DNA of 64,000 nucleotides, from contig NZ_WJIE01000006.1 in NCBI RefSeq assembly GCF_009649845.1, positions 434,001 to 498,000 of the forward strand, written 5' to 3'. Below, piece after piece: positions 27,052-35,461 of this stretch; the first letter of the stretch is position 1, and every line of letters begins with the position of its first letter. This stretch comes from Polyangium spumosum (GTDB taxonomy: Bacteria > Myxococcota_A > Polyangia > Polyangiales > Polyangiaceae). A program made the position numbers and the translations under genes. The notes under the pieces are model-generated. The model did no database searches. It was not told where the DNA came from and saw only the letters and a list, made by a program, of their open reading frames with translations.

Positions 27052-28110
27052 GTGGCCGATCCTCTGCGGCCAGATGCAGCTCGGCACGTGATCACCTCCA
27101 TCGACATTCACGGCTTGCGGGGAATTCGGGAAGGCAAGCTCGAAGGCCTGACGCCGCTCGTCGTGCTCGTTGGGCCCAACGGCAGCGGGAAGAGCACGAT
27201 CCTGGATGCCATGCTGATCGGTGCCAGCCGGCGACCCGCCTCGAGCGCCGGTTACGCCGTGAAGCGCCGGAGCGGAATGCGACATGGCGCGCGGTGGCTC
27301 TTGTATCGGGGCGGCGATGCGCCGGGACGTATCAGGCTGGGCTTCGCGGACGGCGCGTATCGGGAACGAGAGCTGACCTGGTCGGACTCAAACTTCCTTC
27401 TACCCGACAAGCGCGCGCTCCTGGCCCAGCGAGGCTTCGAGGGGCCTTACAGCGCGATCCACGTGCGCACGGAGCCGGTCGCGGCGATGTTCCCGCATGT
27501 CTGTGTCTTCGCGGCCGACAACGAGCACGAAGCCAACGACGCCCACGAGGCGCAGACGGATGGCCCCACGGCGTGGCTCGCGGATCCGCGCCACGGCCGC
27601 CCGTTGCACGACCTGTATTCGCGGCTCACGGAGCATGGTCGTCGCGCAGCGCTCTTCGAGCTCGTGCAGCCGCTCATCCCGGGCTTGCGCGTGATCGAAA
27701 TCCTCACCGAGCATGGCGACGCCCGTCTGAACCTCACCTTCGACGACCGGAGCGTGCCGGTCGTGCTCGCGGGAGACGGCATTCAAGCGCTCATCCGCCT
27801 GGGCCTGGAGCTCTCGACGCGGCAGGAGGGCGTGGTCTTGCTCGAGGAGCCCGAGGCGCATCAACACCCGGCGGGTATCTGGTCCAGCGCCAGCGCAATC
27901 GCCGCCGGTGTGCGCAGCGGCCTTCAGATCGTCCTCACGACGCACAGCATGGAGCTCGTCGACGCGCTGCTCGACGTGCTCCTCGAGGACGAACTGGACC
28001 TCCTGACCGTGTACAGGTTGAAGCTCGACGCCGGGAGGCTCGCGAGCAGCCGGTTCCCCGGTCCGGACGTGCTGCACGCCCGGGGTGAAATCGAGACCGA
28101 TCTGCGATGA
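27052..28110 (+). CDS. OLD/AAA_21-type ATPase, first gene of an ATPase/TOPRIM pair
   Basis: 352 residues from a GTG start. Walker A GPNGSGKST is at 41-49, an ABC-signature-like segment lies around LAGDGIQALIRLGLEL, Walker B VVLLEEPEAHQHP begins at 261 and the switch histidine is H298 in TTHS. This is the OLD/AAA_21 branch of SMC/ABC-type ATPases, the kind paired with TOPRIM nucleases in OLD, Gabija and PARIS defence systems. It lacks a fused TOPRIM domain; that domain is encoded by the next gene, whose ATG overlaps this stop codon by 4 bases. No toxin, methylase or phage gene is adjacent. Confidence 0.9.
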   Translation: MADPLRPDAARHVITSIDIHGLRGIREGKLEGLTPLVVLVGPNGSGKSTILDAMLIGASRRPASSAGYAVKRRSGMRHGARWLLYRGGDAPGRIRLGFADGAYRERELTWSDSNFLLPDKRALLAQRGFEGPYSAIHVRTEPVAAMFPHVCVFAADNEHEANDAHEAQTDGPTAWLADPRHGRPLHDLYSRLTEHGRRAALFELVQPLIPGLRVIEILTEHGDARLNLTFDDRSVPVVLAGDGIQALIRLGLELSTRQEGVVLLEEPEAHQHPAGIWSSASAIAAGVRSGLQIVLTTHSMELVDALLDVLLEDELDLLTVYRLKLDAGRLASSRFPGPDVLHARGEIETDLR

Positions 28111-28889
28111 CGAGCCCTTCCGAATCGGTCGTCCTCTGCGAAGGCTTTCACGACAGGGCCTTCTGGAAAGGGTGGCTCGAGCACCTCCGCTGCGAGGACG
28201 CTCGGCCCGTGCGGCCCGACGGGAGCTACGGCACGGCCAAGGATCCCTTCGGGAAGCCCGTTCAGGGCGGGCAGTGGGCGTTCCGAACGCCTGGCGGTGG
28301 GTTCTTGCGCGTCTCTCCTTGCGGAGGGGACAACGGGGTGCTGAAGGAGCTCCGCACTCGGCTCGAAGGACGAAAGACAAACGCCCTCCGCCGGGTGATC
28401 ACGAGCCTCGACAACGACGCGATCACGAGTGACGTCGCGCTGTCGCAGCGCGCCGAGAGCCTACGTCAGAGCTTCACGAGCGCCATCGCCGCGGCGGATC
28501 CCAGATACGAGCGCCTCGCCAACGGCGACCTCATCCTCGACGACGGCAGGACGGTCGCCTCGCTCGTCCTCTGGCAATCTGCCGCGGAGCGCGTCCCTGC
28601 ACATGTCCCCGCCAAGCAAACCCTGGAGAGGCTCGTCTGCTCGGCCCTGTGCGCCGCCTACCCGGATCGGGGCGCTGCTGTCGCGGCGTGGCTCGTGGCC
28701 CGCCCGGACGCCCCGCCCCCCGGGCCGAAGGAGTTTGCCTGGTCCCACATGGCGGGCTGGTACGCCAGCAAGGGCTGCGACGAGTTCTACCAGGCCTTGT
28801 GGAAGGACGCCGCCGTGGCCGAGGCGCTTCGCCAGCGGCTCGATGCCGCGGGCGCATGGGACATCGTCGAGGCTTTGATCGCCGGCTGA
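28107..28889 (+). CDS. TOPRIM-like protein paired with the OLD-type ATPase
   Basis: 260 residues, translationally coupled (ATGA overlap) to the ATPase gene. TOPRIM hallmarks are visible: E12 in VVLCEGFHD after the first strand and the DxD motif D102-N-D104 in VITSLDND. These residues bind the catalytic metal in topoisomerase-primase and OLD nuclease folds. The length and the EGxxDxxF pattern resemble DUF3226/DUF4435-type proteins that act with AAA ATPases in antiphage systems. The C-terminal half (about 140-260) is helical and Trp-rich and not recognised. A nuclease acting on nucleic acid is the likely role; not proven. Confidence 0.75.
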   Translation: MTSPSESVVLCEGFHDRAFWKGWLEHLRCEDARPVRPDGSYGTAKDPFGKPVQGGQWAFRTPGGGFLRVSPCGGDNGVLKELRTRLEGRKTNALRRVITSLDNDAITSDVALSQRAESLRQSFTSAIAAADPRYERLANGDLILDDGRTVASLVLWQSAAERVPAHVPAKQTLERLVCSALCAAYPDRGAAVAAWLVARPDAPPPGPKEFAWSHMAGWYASKGCDEFYQALWKDAAVAEALRQRLDAAGAWDIVEALIAG

Positions 28890-28916
28890 GCCCGTGGTCG
28901 CGGTCCTCGTCCTCGT

Positions 28917-29780
28917 CTACTTCAGCGAAAACCCGACCGACATCTCCGCGTTCCAGCGGACGTCGCCGATGATCCCCACCTCGCCGGCGAGCTGCGCGAA
29001 GAACCACTTGCGCACGTGCGCCCGCGCGCCCGCGCGGCCCGAGAAGGCGAACGTCACCGCGCCGTAGTCGGCCTTGTAGCCGTCGATCGAGAGCTCGGTG
29101 TCGACCCAGTGCACGCCGCCGAGCAGGTCCGCGAAGAGCGCGACCTTCGTCCACGCATACTCGCCGCCGATCCCGAACCGGAGCTCCTTCGCCGAGAGCG
29201 ACTGCACCGTCACCGTGCGCGGGGTGCCGTTCACGTCGTAGACCGCCGTCGAGTCGCTCGCCTTGTAGGTCGGGAACGGCAGGTCGAAGCCCACCGTCAT
29301 GCGGATGTGGCTCATCACGACGCGCATGTCGTAGCGGAGCCCGAGCACGGTCGCGTTGTCGAAGGGCGGCATGACGAAGGGCGCGACGAGCCCGCCGCCG
29401 CCGATCCCCTCGGCCGTGCCCTCCTCGAACTTGAACGAGGTCTTCGAGTACGAGCGCTGTCCCGCGAGGAAGCCCATCGTGAACTCGAAATGGTCACCCG
29501 CGGCCCAGCGACGGTCGTCGTCGTCGTCGTCCTCGTCGTACGACGAGCGCGGCGGCGGCTCCGGCGTGCGGATGGTCTCGGGCACCTGCATCGTACGTTG
29601 CGGAGGCGGCGGCGGAGGCGGCGGCGGAGGCGCGGCGATCTCCATCGGGTCGGCCTTCTTCTCGCCCGGCGGCAGCGGCTCCGGCTCCGCCTGGGGCGCA
29701 GCAAACGCGAGGGCCGGCGCGGCGAGGCCGACGAGGATGAACGTGGCGAAGGGCAAGGCGAACGTAGAAGAGCGGCGCAT
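28917..29780 (-). CDS. Outer-membrane beta-barrel protein with proline-rich linker
   Basis: 287 residues from the ATG at 29780 (GGAAGGAAC 8 bases upstream). A signal peptide ends near residue 26 (LAFAA). A PPP run of ten prolines and an acidic stretch (SSYDEDDDDDD) follow, then about 200 residues of alternating strands ending in MSVGFSLK, which fits an outer-membrane barrel. The family is not recognised. It resembles in layout the protein at 8049. Confidence 0.7.
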   Translation of the reverse strand: MRRSSTFALPFATFILVGLAAPALAFAAPQAEPEPLPPGEKKADPMEIAAPPPPPPPPPPQRTMQVPETIRTPEPPPRSSYDEDDDDDDRRWAAGDHFEFTMGFLAGQRSYSKTSFKFEEGTAEGIGGGGLVAPFVMPPFDNATVLGLRYDMRVVMSHIRMTVGFDLPFPTYKASDSTAVYDVNGTPRTVTVQSLSAKELRFGIGGEYAWTKVALFADLLGGVHWVDTELSIDGYKADYGAVTFAFSGRAGARAHVRKWFFAQLAGEVGIIGDVRWNAEMSVGFSLK

Positions 29781-29804
29781 GCGGAGCAGTTCCTTCCGGG
29801 GCGC

Positions 29805-30851
29805 ATGGTAACCGAAGAACGGCGTCTTGGTGTGGTTCGAACGACCCAACGTCACGAGCCACCCCGCGCCGCTGTCAGCGATGCCCAAGGAATATCCATT
29901 GCAGCCGAGCGCGCCGCCGATCTCGCCCGGCAAATGCTGGCATACTCCAGCCGAGGCACCCTCGTGACCGAACACATGCGGCTCGACACCGTCGTCCGGG
30001 AAATGGCCGTCCTCCTGCGGACGATCGTCTCCAAGGGGGCCACGCTGGAGCTCGATCTGTCGCCCACCTGCGTCGACGGCGACGTCACCCATTTGCGGCA
30101 GGTCGTGATGAACCTCATCACGAATGCCTCGGACGCGCTCGCAGGGCGGCCCGGCAAGATCCAGATCCGCACCGGCGCAGAGGCGCTCGCGGCGCCGCGA
30201 CGATCGGCCTGCATGGCCGAGCCCATTCCGCCCGGCGACTATGCCGTGCTCGAGGTCACGGACTCCGGGCAGGGGATGAGCGAGGCCGTGCTCGCCCGGA
30301 TCTTCGACCCGTTTTTCACGACGAAGGTGGGCGGCCGAGGCCTCGGCCTCGCCGCCGTGCTCGGGATCGTCCGCGCACACCGAGGCCTCGTCGACGTGAA
30401 GAGCCACCCCGGCGAGGGCACGACGTTCACGCTGCTCTTGCCGAGCGCCGAGGCGGCGCCCGTCTGCTCGCGCGGCACGATCCTCGTGGTCGACGACGAG
30501 GACGCCGTCCGACGCGTCGCGCTCCGGGTGCTCGAACGCGCGGGATACCGCGTGCTCGTCGCCTCCGACGGCCGCGAAGCTGAGCGGCTCTTCCGCGAAC
30601 ACGGCCGCGAGGTCAACGCGATCGTCGCCGATCTGACCATGGGCGAGGTGGGCGGAATCGAGCTCATCCGCTCGGTGCGCGCCGTCGATCCCACGCTGCC
30701 CGCGCTGCTCATGAGCGGCTACTCGAGCGAGGACTCGACCGCGATCTCGGCGCTCGGCGTGCCGTTCCTGCCGAAGCCGTTCACCGCGAGCATGCTGGAG
30801 GCCGCGGTGCGCGCGCTGCTCGGGGCACGCGCCGGAAGCTCGGCGGCCTGA
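29805..30851 (+). pseudogene. N-terminally truncated hybrid histidine kinase/response regulator
   Basis: The open frame from 29805 encodes 348 residues, but recognisable kinase sequence begins only near 29890 with ISIAAERAADLARQMLAYS, the second helix of the HisKA dimerisation domain. The first helix with the phospho-accepting histidine (usually HDFNNLL) and any sensor are absent. The ATPase domain is complete (NLITNASDAL, VTDSGQGMS, FDPFFTTKVGGRGLGLAAV), as is a receiver (LVVDDEDAV, ADLTMGEVGG, PKPF). Only 24 bp separate its first possible start from the divergent barrel gene. I read it as the remains of a hybrid kinase; it might still work as a receiver or ATPase fragment. Confidence 0.65.
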
Positions 30852-32108
30852 TCAGCCCGCCCGGAAGGGCAACTTCGCGCGCGCCCGCGCCGCGGCCTCG
30901 CGTTGCGAGAGGACCGCGGCCGACTCCTCCACGCGGTACGTCGCCGGCGCGCGGAGGTACGTCACGACCTCGGGCAAGGTCGCGCGCGCCGCGATCGACC
31001 GATCCCGCCCCGCGCTCGGCGCCTCCGGCAGCTCGAGCGCGCGGCCCTGCCTGACGCGCGGGCGCGACAAGGGCGCGAGCGTCGAAGCCCCGAAATCCTG
31101 CGGCGAGCGCATACGCTCGGCCATCAGGTGCACGACGTCGGCGACGAGCCTGCCGGCCGCGTCGGTGTAACGAACGACCATCTTCCGGCCCGGTCGCGGC
31201 GCAGGTTCGTCGCCGAGGTCGGCGGGCGGCACGGCCCACGCGCCGCCTTGCTCGAGCGCGACGAGCTCGCAACGCATCGGCAGCGCCCGCGCCTCGGCGT
31301 CGTCGAGCCCACGCGCGATCCACCCGCCCGCGCGTCGCCCGCGCCGCTTCGCCTCGATCAGCATCGCCTCCTCGTCGTCACCCGCGCCGAGGTCGGCGAG
31401 GTCGTCGGTGTCGAGCGCGCCCCAGCCATCGACGACCGTCGTCTCGATCGAGGGCCCGGCCGGCCCGAGCACGAGGGCCGGGCTCGCGCGGAAGGGCACG
31501 CCGAGCGCCATCGCCGCGATCACGTTCGTCGTCGCGGCCGCGCCGCCCACGTACGCCGCGCGCGCGACCAGCATCGAGGCCTCGGCCCCGGCCGCGTGCG
31601 CGCTCGACCCGTCGATCACCGGATCCCCCGCGGCCGCGAGGTGCAGCCGCGCCGTGCGGGTGGCGATCGCCGTGGCGCGCCGCGTGGCCGCGCGCAGGAG
31701 CGAGGCGAGCAGCGAGGCCTCGAGGAAGGGCCCTTCCACCGTGGCGATGGGCGCGCCGGGGAAGACGATCGTGCCGTCGGGGACGGCGTCGAGGTCGATC
31801 GCGGGCACGAGGTGGGCGAGCCTCTGCGCGAGGGCGTCGGAGAAGCCGACGAGGCTCTGCGCGGCGGCGACGGCGGCGGGATCGATGAGCGGCCGACCGA
31901 AGAGCTCGAGCGAGCCCTCGAGCCCGGAGACGACGAGGAAACCCGTGTGGGGCGGCGCGGCGCGGAACGAGAGCTCGAAGCTCGCGCGGCGATCGGCGAG
32001 CCTGGCGTCGAGCAGGCGATCGGCGTCGAGAAGCGCGCGGCCATCGAGGAGCAGGGGGCTGTGGTGCGGCGGCATGTCCCTCACGAGCAGGCCGCGGCGG
32101 CCGGGCAT
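30852..32108 (-). CDS. Nicotinate phosphoribosyltransferase-like protein
   Basis: 418 residues from the ATG at 32108; an ATG at 32075 with GAGG nearby is an alternative. The protein follows the NAPRTase layout: an N-terminal domain with FELSFRAAPPHTGFLVVSGLE, a barrel with HAAGAEASMLVARAAYVGG then TTNVIAAMALGVP, and a C-terminal segment. NAPRTase converts nicotinate and PRPP to NaMN in NAD salvage. Several normally strict segments are weakened (the DFG-T-RR stretch reads DGSSAH), so activity or substrate may differ. The stop codon touches that of the truncated kinase with no gap. Confidence 0.75.
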   Translation of the reverse strand: MPGRRGLLVRDMPPHHSPLLLDGRALLDADRLLDARLADRRASFELSFRAAPPHTGFLVVSGLEGSLELFGRPLIDPAAVAAAQSLVGFSDALAQRLAHLVPAIDLDAVPDGTIVFPGAPIATVEGPFLEASLLASLLRAATRRATAIATRTARLHLAAAGDPVIDGSSAHAAGAEASMLVARAAYVGGAAATTNVIAAMALGVPFRASPALVLGPAGPSIETTVVDGWGALDTDDLADLGAGDDEEAMLIEAKRRGRRAGGWIARGLDDAEARALPMRCELVALEQGGAWAVPPADLGDEPAPRPGRKMVVRYTDAAGRLVADVVHLMAERMRSPQDFGASTLAPLSRPRVRQGRALELPEAPSAGRDRSIAARATLPEVVTYLRAPATYRVEESAAVLSQREAAARARAKLPFRAG

Positions 32109-32216
32109 TGTCAACAGCTTCGGCTGATCACCACCCGATCCAACTGGATCATCCAGGTACCACCCCCCGGGCCTCACGGGCGCGCGAATTCGCGCGGAAA
32201 CGGCCACTGCTTTGCG

Positions 32217-32232
32217 TGGCACCGGCCTTGCT
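32217..32232 (+). promoter_or_regulatory. Sigma-54-like promoter motif
   Basis: TGGCACCGGCCTTGCT fits the sigma-54 consensus at nearly every position, with GG and GC correctly spaced. It would start transcription about 5 bases before the ATG at 32248, leaving almost no leader and no ribosome-binding site, so it may be chance. Confidence 0.35.
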
Positions 32233-32247
32233 ATTGCCGCGCGGACC

Positions 32248-33570
32248 ATGAACGACCTCCCGACGACGTCCTCCTTCCTTCGGCCTCGACTCGTTGTTTT
32301 TGCGACGTTTGCCCTGCTCGCGGCGTGTTCTTCCGGCGATCCGGCCGGGCCGGGGGAGGACGCCTCCGGCGCGACCGACGATCACGGCGAGGGGACGGGG
32401 CAAATCGCGGAGGGTTTCTCCGGAGGGACCGTCGCCGACGCGGCGGCGAGCACGTGCGGCACGGCGAGCGTCAAGGGGCTCTCGTTCCAGATCATCGAGG
32501 AGGGCAACTGCATCGAGCCCGGCGCCTTTTCACCCCTCACGCTGCCCGCGAACGCGACGGCCGGGTCGGGCGTCTTTCTGTTCATCCAGAAGCCGGCCCG
32601 CGACAAACTCCAGTCGATCGTCAAGGCGAACCCGGGCAAGAGCCTCACCATCAACTCGATGCTGCGCACGGCGGCGCAGCAATACCTGCTCTACAACTGG
32701 TACCAGACGGGCCGGTGCGGGATCTCGCTCGCCGCGAAGCCCGGCAACTCGAACCACGAGTCCGGCCTCGCGATCGACGTGCAGGAGTATTCGTCCTGGC
32801 GCAGCATCTTCGAGGGGAACGGCTTCCGGTGGCTCGGCGCCTCGGATCCGTGGCATTACGACTGGGTCGGCGCCGGCGCCAAGGATCACCGCGGCCTCGA
32901 CGTGCTCGCCTTCCAGAGGCTCTGGAACCGCAACAACCCGAACGACAAGATCGCCGAGGACGGGAGCTGGGGCCCCGCGACCGAGTCGCGGATGCGCAAA
33001 TCACCGGCCGGCGGTTTCGCCGTGGGCGCTGTATGTAATGCCGCGCCGCCCGAGCCCACCTGCCAGGCCGTGTTCTCCGATATCTGCGGATCGGCGCACC
33101 AGCCGGCGATCGAATGGATGGCCAAGGAGGGCCTGTCCTCGGGCTGCGGCGGGGGCAAGTTCTGCCCGGACGAGACGGTCTCGCGGGCGCAGATGGCCGC
33201 GTTCCTCACGGCGGCGCTCGATCTGCCGCCCGGCCCGGACGCATTCACCGACGACGAGGGCTCGATCCACGAGGACGCCATCAACGCCGTCGCCGCCGCG
33301 GGCATCACGACCGGCTGCGGCGGGACGAACTATTGCCCCGACGCGCAGGTCACGCGCGAGCAGATGGCCACGTTCCTCGTCCGCGCCTTCAAGCTCGACG
33401 CCTCGGGCGAGGACCTCTTCACCGACGACGAAACCTCGATCCACGAGGCCGACATCAACGCGCTCGGCGCCGCCGGGGTCACGAGCGGCTGCGGCGGGAC
33501 GAACTACTGCCCGGTGAGCCCCGTCACCCGCGGCCAGATGGCGACCTTCCTCCACCGCGCCATGCAGTGA
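32248..33570 (+). CDS. Peptidase M15 (VanY-like) lipoprotein with PG-binding and SLH domains
   Basis: 440 residues from the ATG at 32248. The signal peptide ends in the lipobox LAAC. Residues about 70-210 form a D-Ala-D-Ala carboxypeptidase/M15 domain with the zinc and active-site residues in SMLRTAAQQ, NHESGLAIDV and WHYDW. A short peptidoglycan-binding repeat (AFQRLWNR, DGSWGPATESRM) follows. The C-terminus holds three SLH-type repeats, each with TGCGG, YCPD and REQMATFL elements, which would attach the protein to the cell wall or surface polysaccharide. Likely role: trimming of peptidoglycan stem peptides. No ribosome-binding site is obvious. Confidence 0.9.
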   Translation: MNDLPTTSSFLRPRLVVFATFALLAACSSGDPAGPGEDASGATDDHGEGTGQIAEGFSGGTVADAAASTCGTASVKGLSFQIIEEGNCIEPGAFSPLTLPANATAGSGVFLFIQKPARDKLQSIVKANPGKSLTINSMLRTAAQQYLLYNWYQTGRCGISLAAKPGNSNHESGLAIDVQEYSSWRSIFEGNGFRWLGASDPWHYDWVGAGAKDHRGLDVLAFQRLWNRNNPNDKIAEDGSWGPATESRMRKSPAGGFAVGAVCNAAPPEPTCQAVFSDICGSAHQPAIEWMAKEGLSSGCGGGKFCPDETVSRAQMAAFLTAALDLPPGPDAFTDDEGSIHEDAINAVAAAGITTGCGGTNYCPDAQVTREQMATFLVRAFKLDASGEDLFTDDETSIHEADINALGAAGVTSGCGGTNYCPVSPVTRGQMATFLHRAMQ

Positions 33571-33634
33571 CGCATCCCACGAAGCGAGGGGAATGCCATC
33601 GTGTGTTCCCCTACCTCGCTCCACGGCGGACCTG

Positions 33635-33802
33635 AAAGGCTGCAATCCGTGTGCCTTGCAGAAGTGCAACAAGCCCCCAAGCGAGCCCCTGCAAGTTGAC
33701 GAGTTTTCGTCACTTCGGGGTTGGCCCGCTGGTTGCTCTATCTGCCAACCGAGCGCCTGCTCCGGTCCCCCCCCCCGCCGTCGAGTAGGCGCTCTTTTTT
33801 TT
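33635..33802 (+). ncRNA. Candidate small RNA with several hairpins and an intrinsic terminator
   Basis: Consecutive inverted repeats can be drawn without gaps: CTTGCAG (33655) with CTGCAAG (33689), or alternatively CTGCAA (33640) with TTGCAG (33656); TGACGA/TCGTCA around a 4-base loop (33697-33712); GGTTGGC (33719) with GCCAACC (33744); then the terminator stem. The first two pairings exclude each other, as in a switch. It matches no RNA family I know. A promoter was not identified, so it may be a processed 3' UTR of the M15 gene rather than an independent sRNA. Confidence 0.5.
33751..33802 (+). terminator. Rho-independent terminator
   Basis: GAGCGCCTGCT (33751-33761) pairs over 11 positions, one of them a G-U pair, with AGTAGGCGCTC (33784-33794) and is followed by eight T residues. 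The loop is C-rich. It ends transcription coming from the left, 180 bp after the M15 gene's stop codon. Confidence 0.88.
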
Positions 33803-33880
33803 GTCTCGCGGCATCTCTGCTCCGCGAGGTCGTCGGCCTGCCGCGCTGCGGTATGTTCGTCTCCGGAGACGGAGGAGCGG

Positions 33881-34390
33881 ATGCGCGAGGCGTGGAGCTG
33901 GACGGCAGGCGTGCTGGTAGGCGTGCTCGGGATGGCCGGGTCGCCCGGGTGTCTGTCGCTCTCGACGAGCGAGGGAGGGCAAGGCGGCGCGGGCGGCGTG
34001 GGCGGAGGCCCGGTCCCCGTCACGGGCCAGGCGGCGACCGGGCAAGGCGGGAGCAGCAGCAGCGGCGCCGGAGGGGAGGGAGGCGGCGGCAGCAACCTCG
34101 GCGACATGTGCATCACGGGCGCCGATTGCACGAGCGGCTTCTGCGCCGACGGCGTGTGTTGCGATTCGGACTGCGGCGGCGACTGCCAGTCGTGCGCTCG
34201 ACCGGGCTACATCGGAACCTGCTCGAACCTGCCCGCCGGGGAGGAAGATCAGCCGACCTGCACGCTCACGAGCGCCTGCGACGGCAATGGCGCGTGCAAG
34301 TCCAAGAATGGGCAGCCGTGCACCAGCAACGCCGAATGCCTGAGCGGCAAGTGCGAAGGCGCTCCCGGTAACAAGACCTGCGCGCCCTGA
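33881..34390 (+). CDS. Cys-rich lipoprotein
   Basis: 169 residues; the ATG at 33881 follows GGAGGAG. A hydrophobic signal ends in SPGC, a plausible lipobox, and is followed by a Gly/Ser-rich linker. The rest is a Cys-rich module seen in many myxobacterial secreted proteins (DCTSGFCADGVCCDSDCGGD, then CQSCARPGYIGTC and SNAECLSGKCEG). The cysteines probably form disulfides outside the cytoplasm. Function unknown. Confidence 0.8.
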   Translation: MREAWSWTAGVLVGVLGMAGSPGCLSLSTSEGGQGGAGGVGGGPVPVTGQAATGQGGSSSSGAGGEGGGGSNLGDMCITGADCTSGFCADGVCCDSDCGGDCQSCARPGYIGTCSNLPAGEEDQPTCTLTSACDGNGACKSKNGQPCTSNAECLSGKCEGAPGNKTCAP

Positions 34391-34409
34391 GCGGGTTGCC
34401 CCGTAAAAC

Positions 34410-35393
34410 CTAGAGCAACTTCGAGAGGACCCTCGTCCCCTCCACCGTCGAGGCCTCGTCGAAGAGGTGCGGCAGCAGGATCCGCGGCAGGTCGATCTCT
34501 TTTTCGATCCGCTCGAGGCTCTCGGCCTGCACCTTCTCCCGCACCGCCCGCCGCGCCCCCGCCACGAGCGCGCTCTCGGGCGTCCCGTTCGTCCGCTCGG
34601 GCGCGTCGATCGAGAGCAGCCCCGACTCGCGCGAGAGCCGCTCGCGCTCCTCCGGCGAGAAGAGCTGCGGCAGGACCGCGTTCACCACGAGGCGAAGCAC
34701 GGGCAAGGTGAGGTCCTTCTTGATCGCCTCGACGAGCTCGATCGTCTCCTGCGTCGGCATCTCCTCCGGCAACGTGACGACCACGATCCCGCTGCGCGCC
34801 GGGTCCCGGAACATCGCCCACGCCTCCTCCGCGTCGCGGCGGAGCACGCCCGGGGGCACGACGTCGAGGATCACCTTCGGCACGCGCATCATGTCGAGGC
34901 CATGCCCCGTCGCCGGCGCGTCGAGCAGGACCACGTCGAAGCGCGGACGTCCGTCAGGGCCGAGCTCCGTCGTGTGAAACCAGGCCTTGCCGAGCATCGC
35001 CCACTCGTAGAGCCCCGGCACCGCGCGGAAGAAGGTCTTCGTGTAGCGGTTGTCGAAGACGGCGTGCGCCACGCTGCGCACCTTGAGGACCATCTCGCCG
35101 TACTCGGTGAGCGCCTTCTCGGGCGAGATGTTCACCGCCCACACGCCCTCGGCGACGGGGACGATCTCATCGCCGATCGGCTTCGACCCGAGGATCGCCG
35201 AGAGCCGCTCCTTCGTGTTCGGGAGCGCGACCAGGACCCGCTTGCCCTCCCGCGCCAGCGCCGCCGCCAGGGCCGCAGAGAAGGTCGTCTTGCCCACGCC
35301 GCCCTTGCCCGTGACGAAGAGGAAGCGGCGCCGCCCGAGGTCATCGACGAGCCGCCCCGACGAGCGGCCTTCGGAGGGAGAAGAAGGGGGCAT
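34410..35393 (-). CDS. ArsA/GET3-family ATPase
   Basis: 327 residues. The deviant Walker A GKGGVGKTT is at 29-37, and the family's switch motif DAPATGHGLDMMRVP is present near the middle. ArsA-type ATPases power arsenite efflux, while relatives deliver tail-anchored proteins or have unknown roles in myxobacteria and actinobacteria. It has a single ATPase domain and no neighbouring arsB or arsR gene, so arsenic transport is not supported by context. Confidence 0.88.
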   Translation of the reverse strand: MPPSSPSEGRSSGRLVDDLGRRRFLFVTGKGGVGKTTFSAALAAALAREGKRVLVALPNTKERLSAILGSKPIGDEIVPVAEGVWAVNISPEKALTEYGEMVLKVRSVAHAVFDNRYTKTFFRAVPGLYEWAMLGKAWFHTTELGPDGRPRFDVVLLDAPATGHGLDMMRVPKVILDVVPPGVLRRDAEEAWAMFRDPARSGIVVVTLPEEMPTQETIELVEAIKKDLTLPVLRLVVNAVLPQLFSPEERERLSRESGLLSIDAPERTNGTPESALVAGARRAVREKVQAESLERIEKEIDLPRILLPHLFDEASTVEGTRVLSKLL

Positions 35394-35461
35394 GAGCGAA
35401 CCGGCGATCCTCTAGGCGACGAGGCCCCGAAAGGCAACCGGGTTCTGCTACGAAGAGGGGA

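Larger units (their letters stand above)
33571..33880. other. 310-bp intergenic region rich in hairpins
   Basis: No gene was found here. A hairpin (AGCGAGG at 33583, CCTCGCT at 33614) directly follows the M15 gene, several more stems and an intrinsic terminator follow, and the last 30 bases carry GGAGGAG before the ATG at 33881. Confidence 0.8.

Noticed and set aside
29016-29804. N-terminal part of the hybrid kinase frame
   Set aside because: It is antisense to the beta-barrel gene; its sequence is Arg-rich and lacks any sensor or histidine-kinase motif.
29830-29850. Possible tRNA T-arm (GGTTCGAAC)
   Set aside because: No matching acceptor, anticodon or D-arm can be drawn around it.
30903-33038. 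Plus-strand frame over the nicotinate phosphoribosyltransferase-like gene
   Set aside because: Arg/His-rich shadow with no recognisable domain; the minus-strand frame has clear family motifs.
34410-35393. Arsenic-resistance operon
   Set aside because: Only the ArsA-type ATPase is present; no arsB, arsR, arsC or arsD gene is near.
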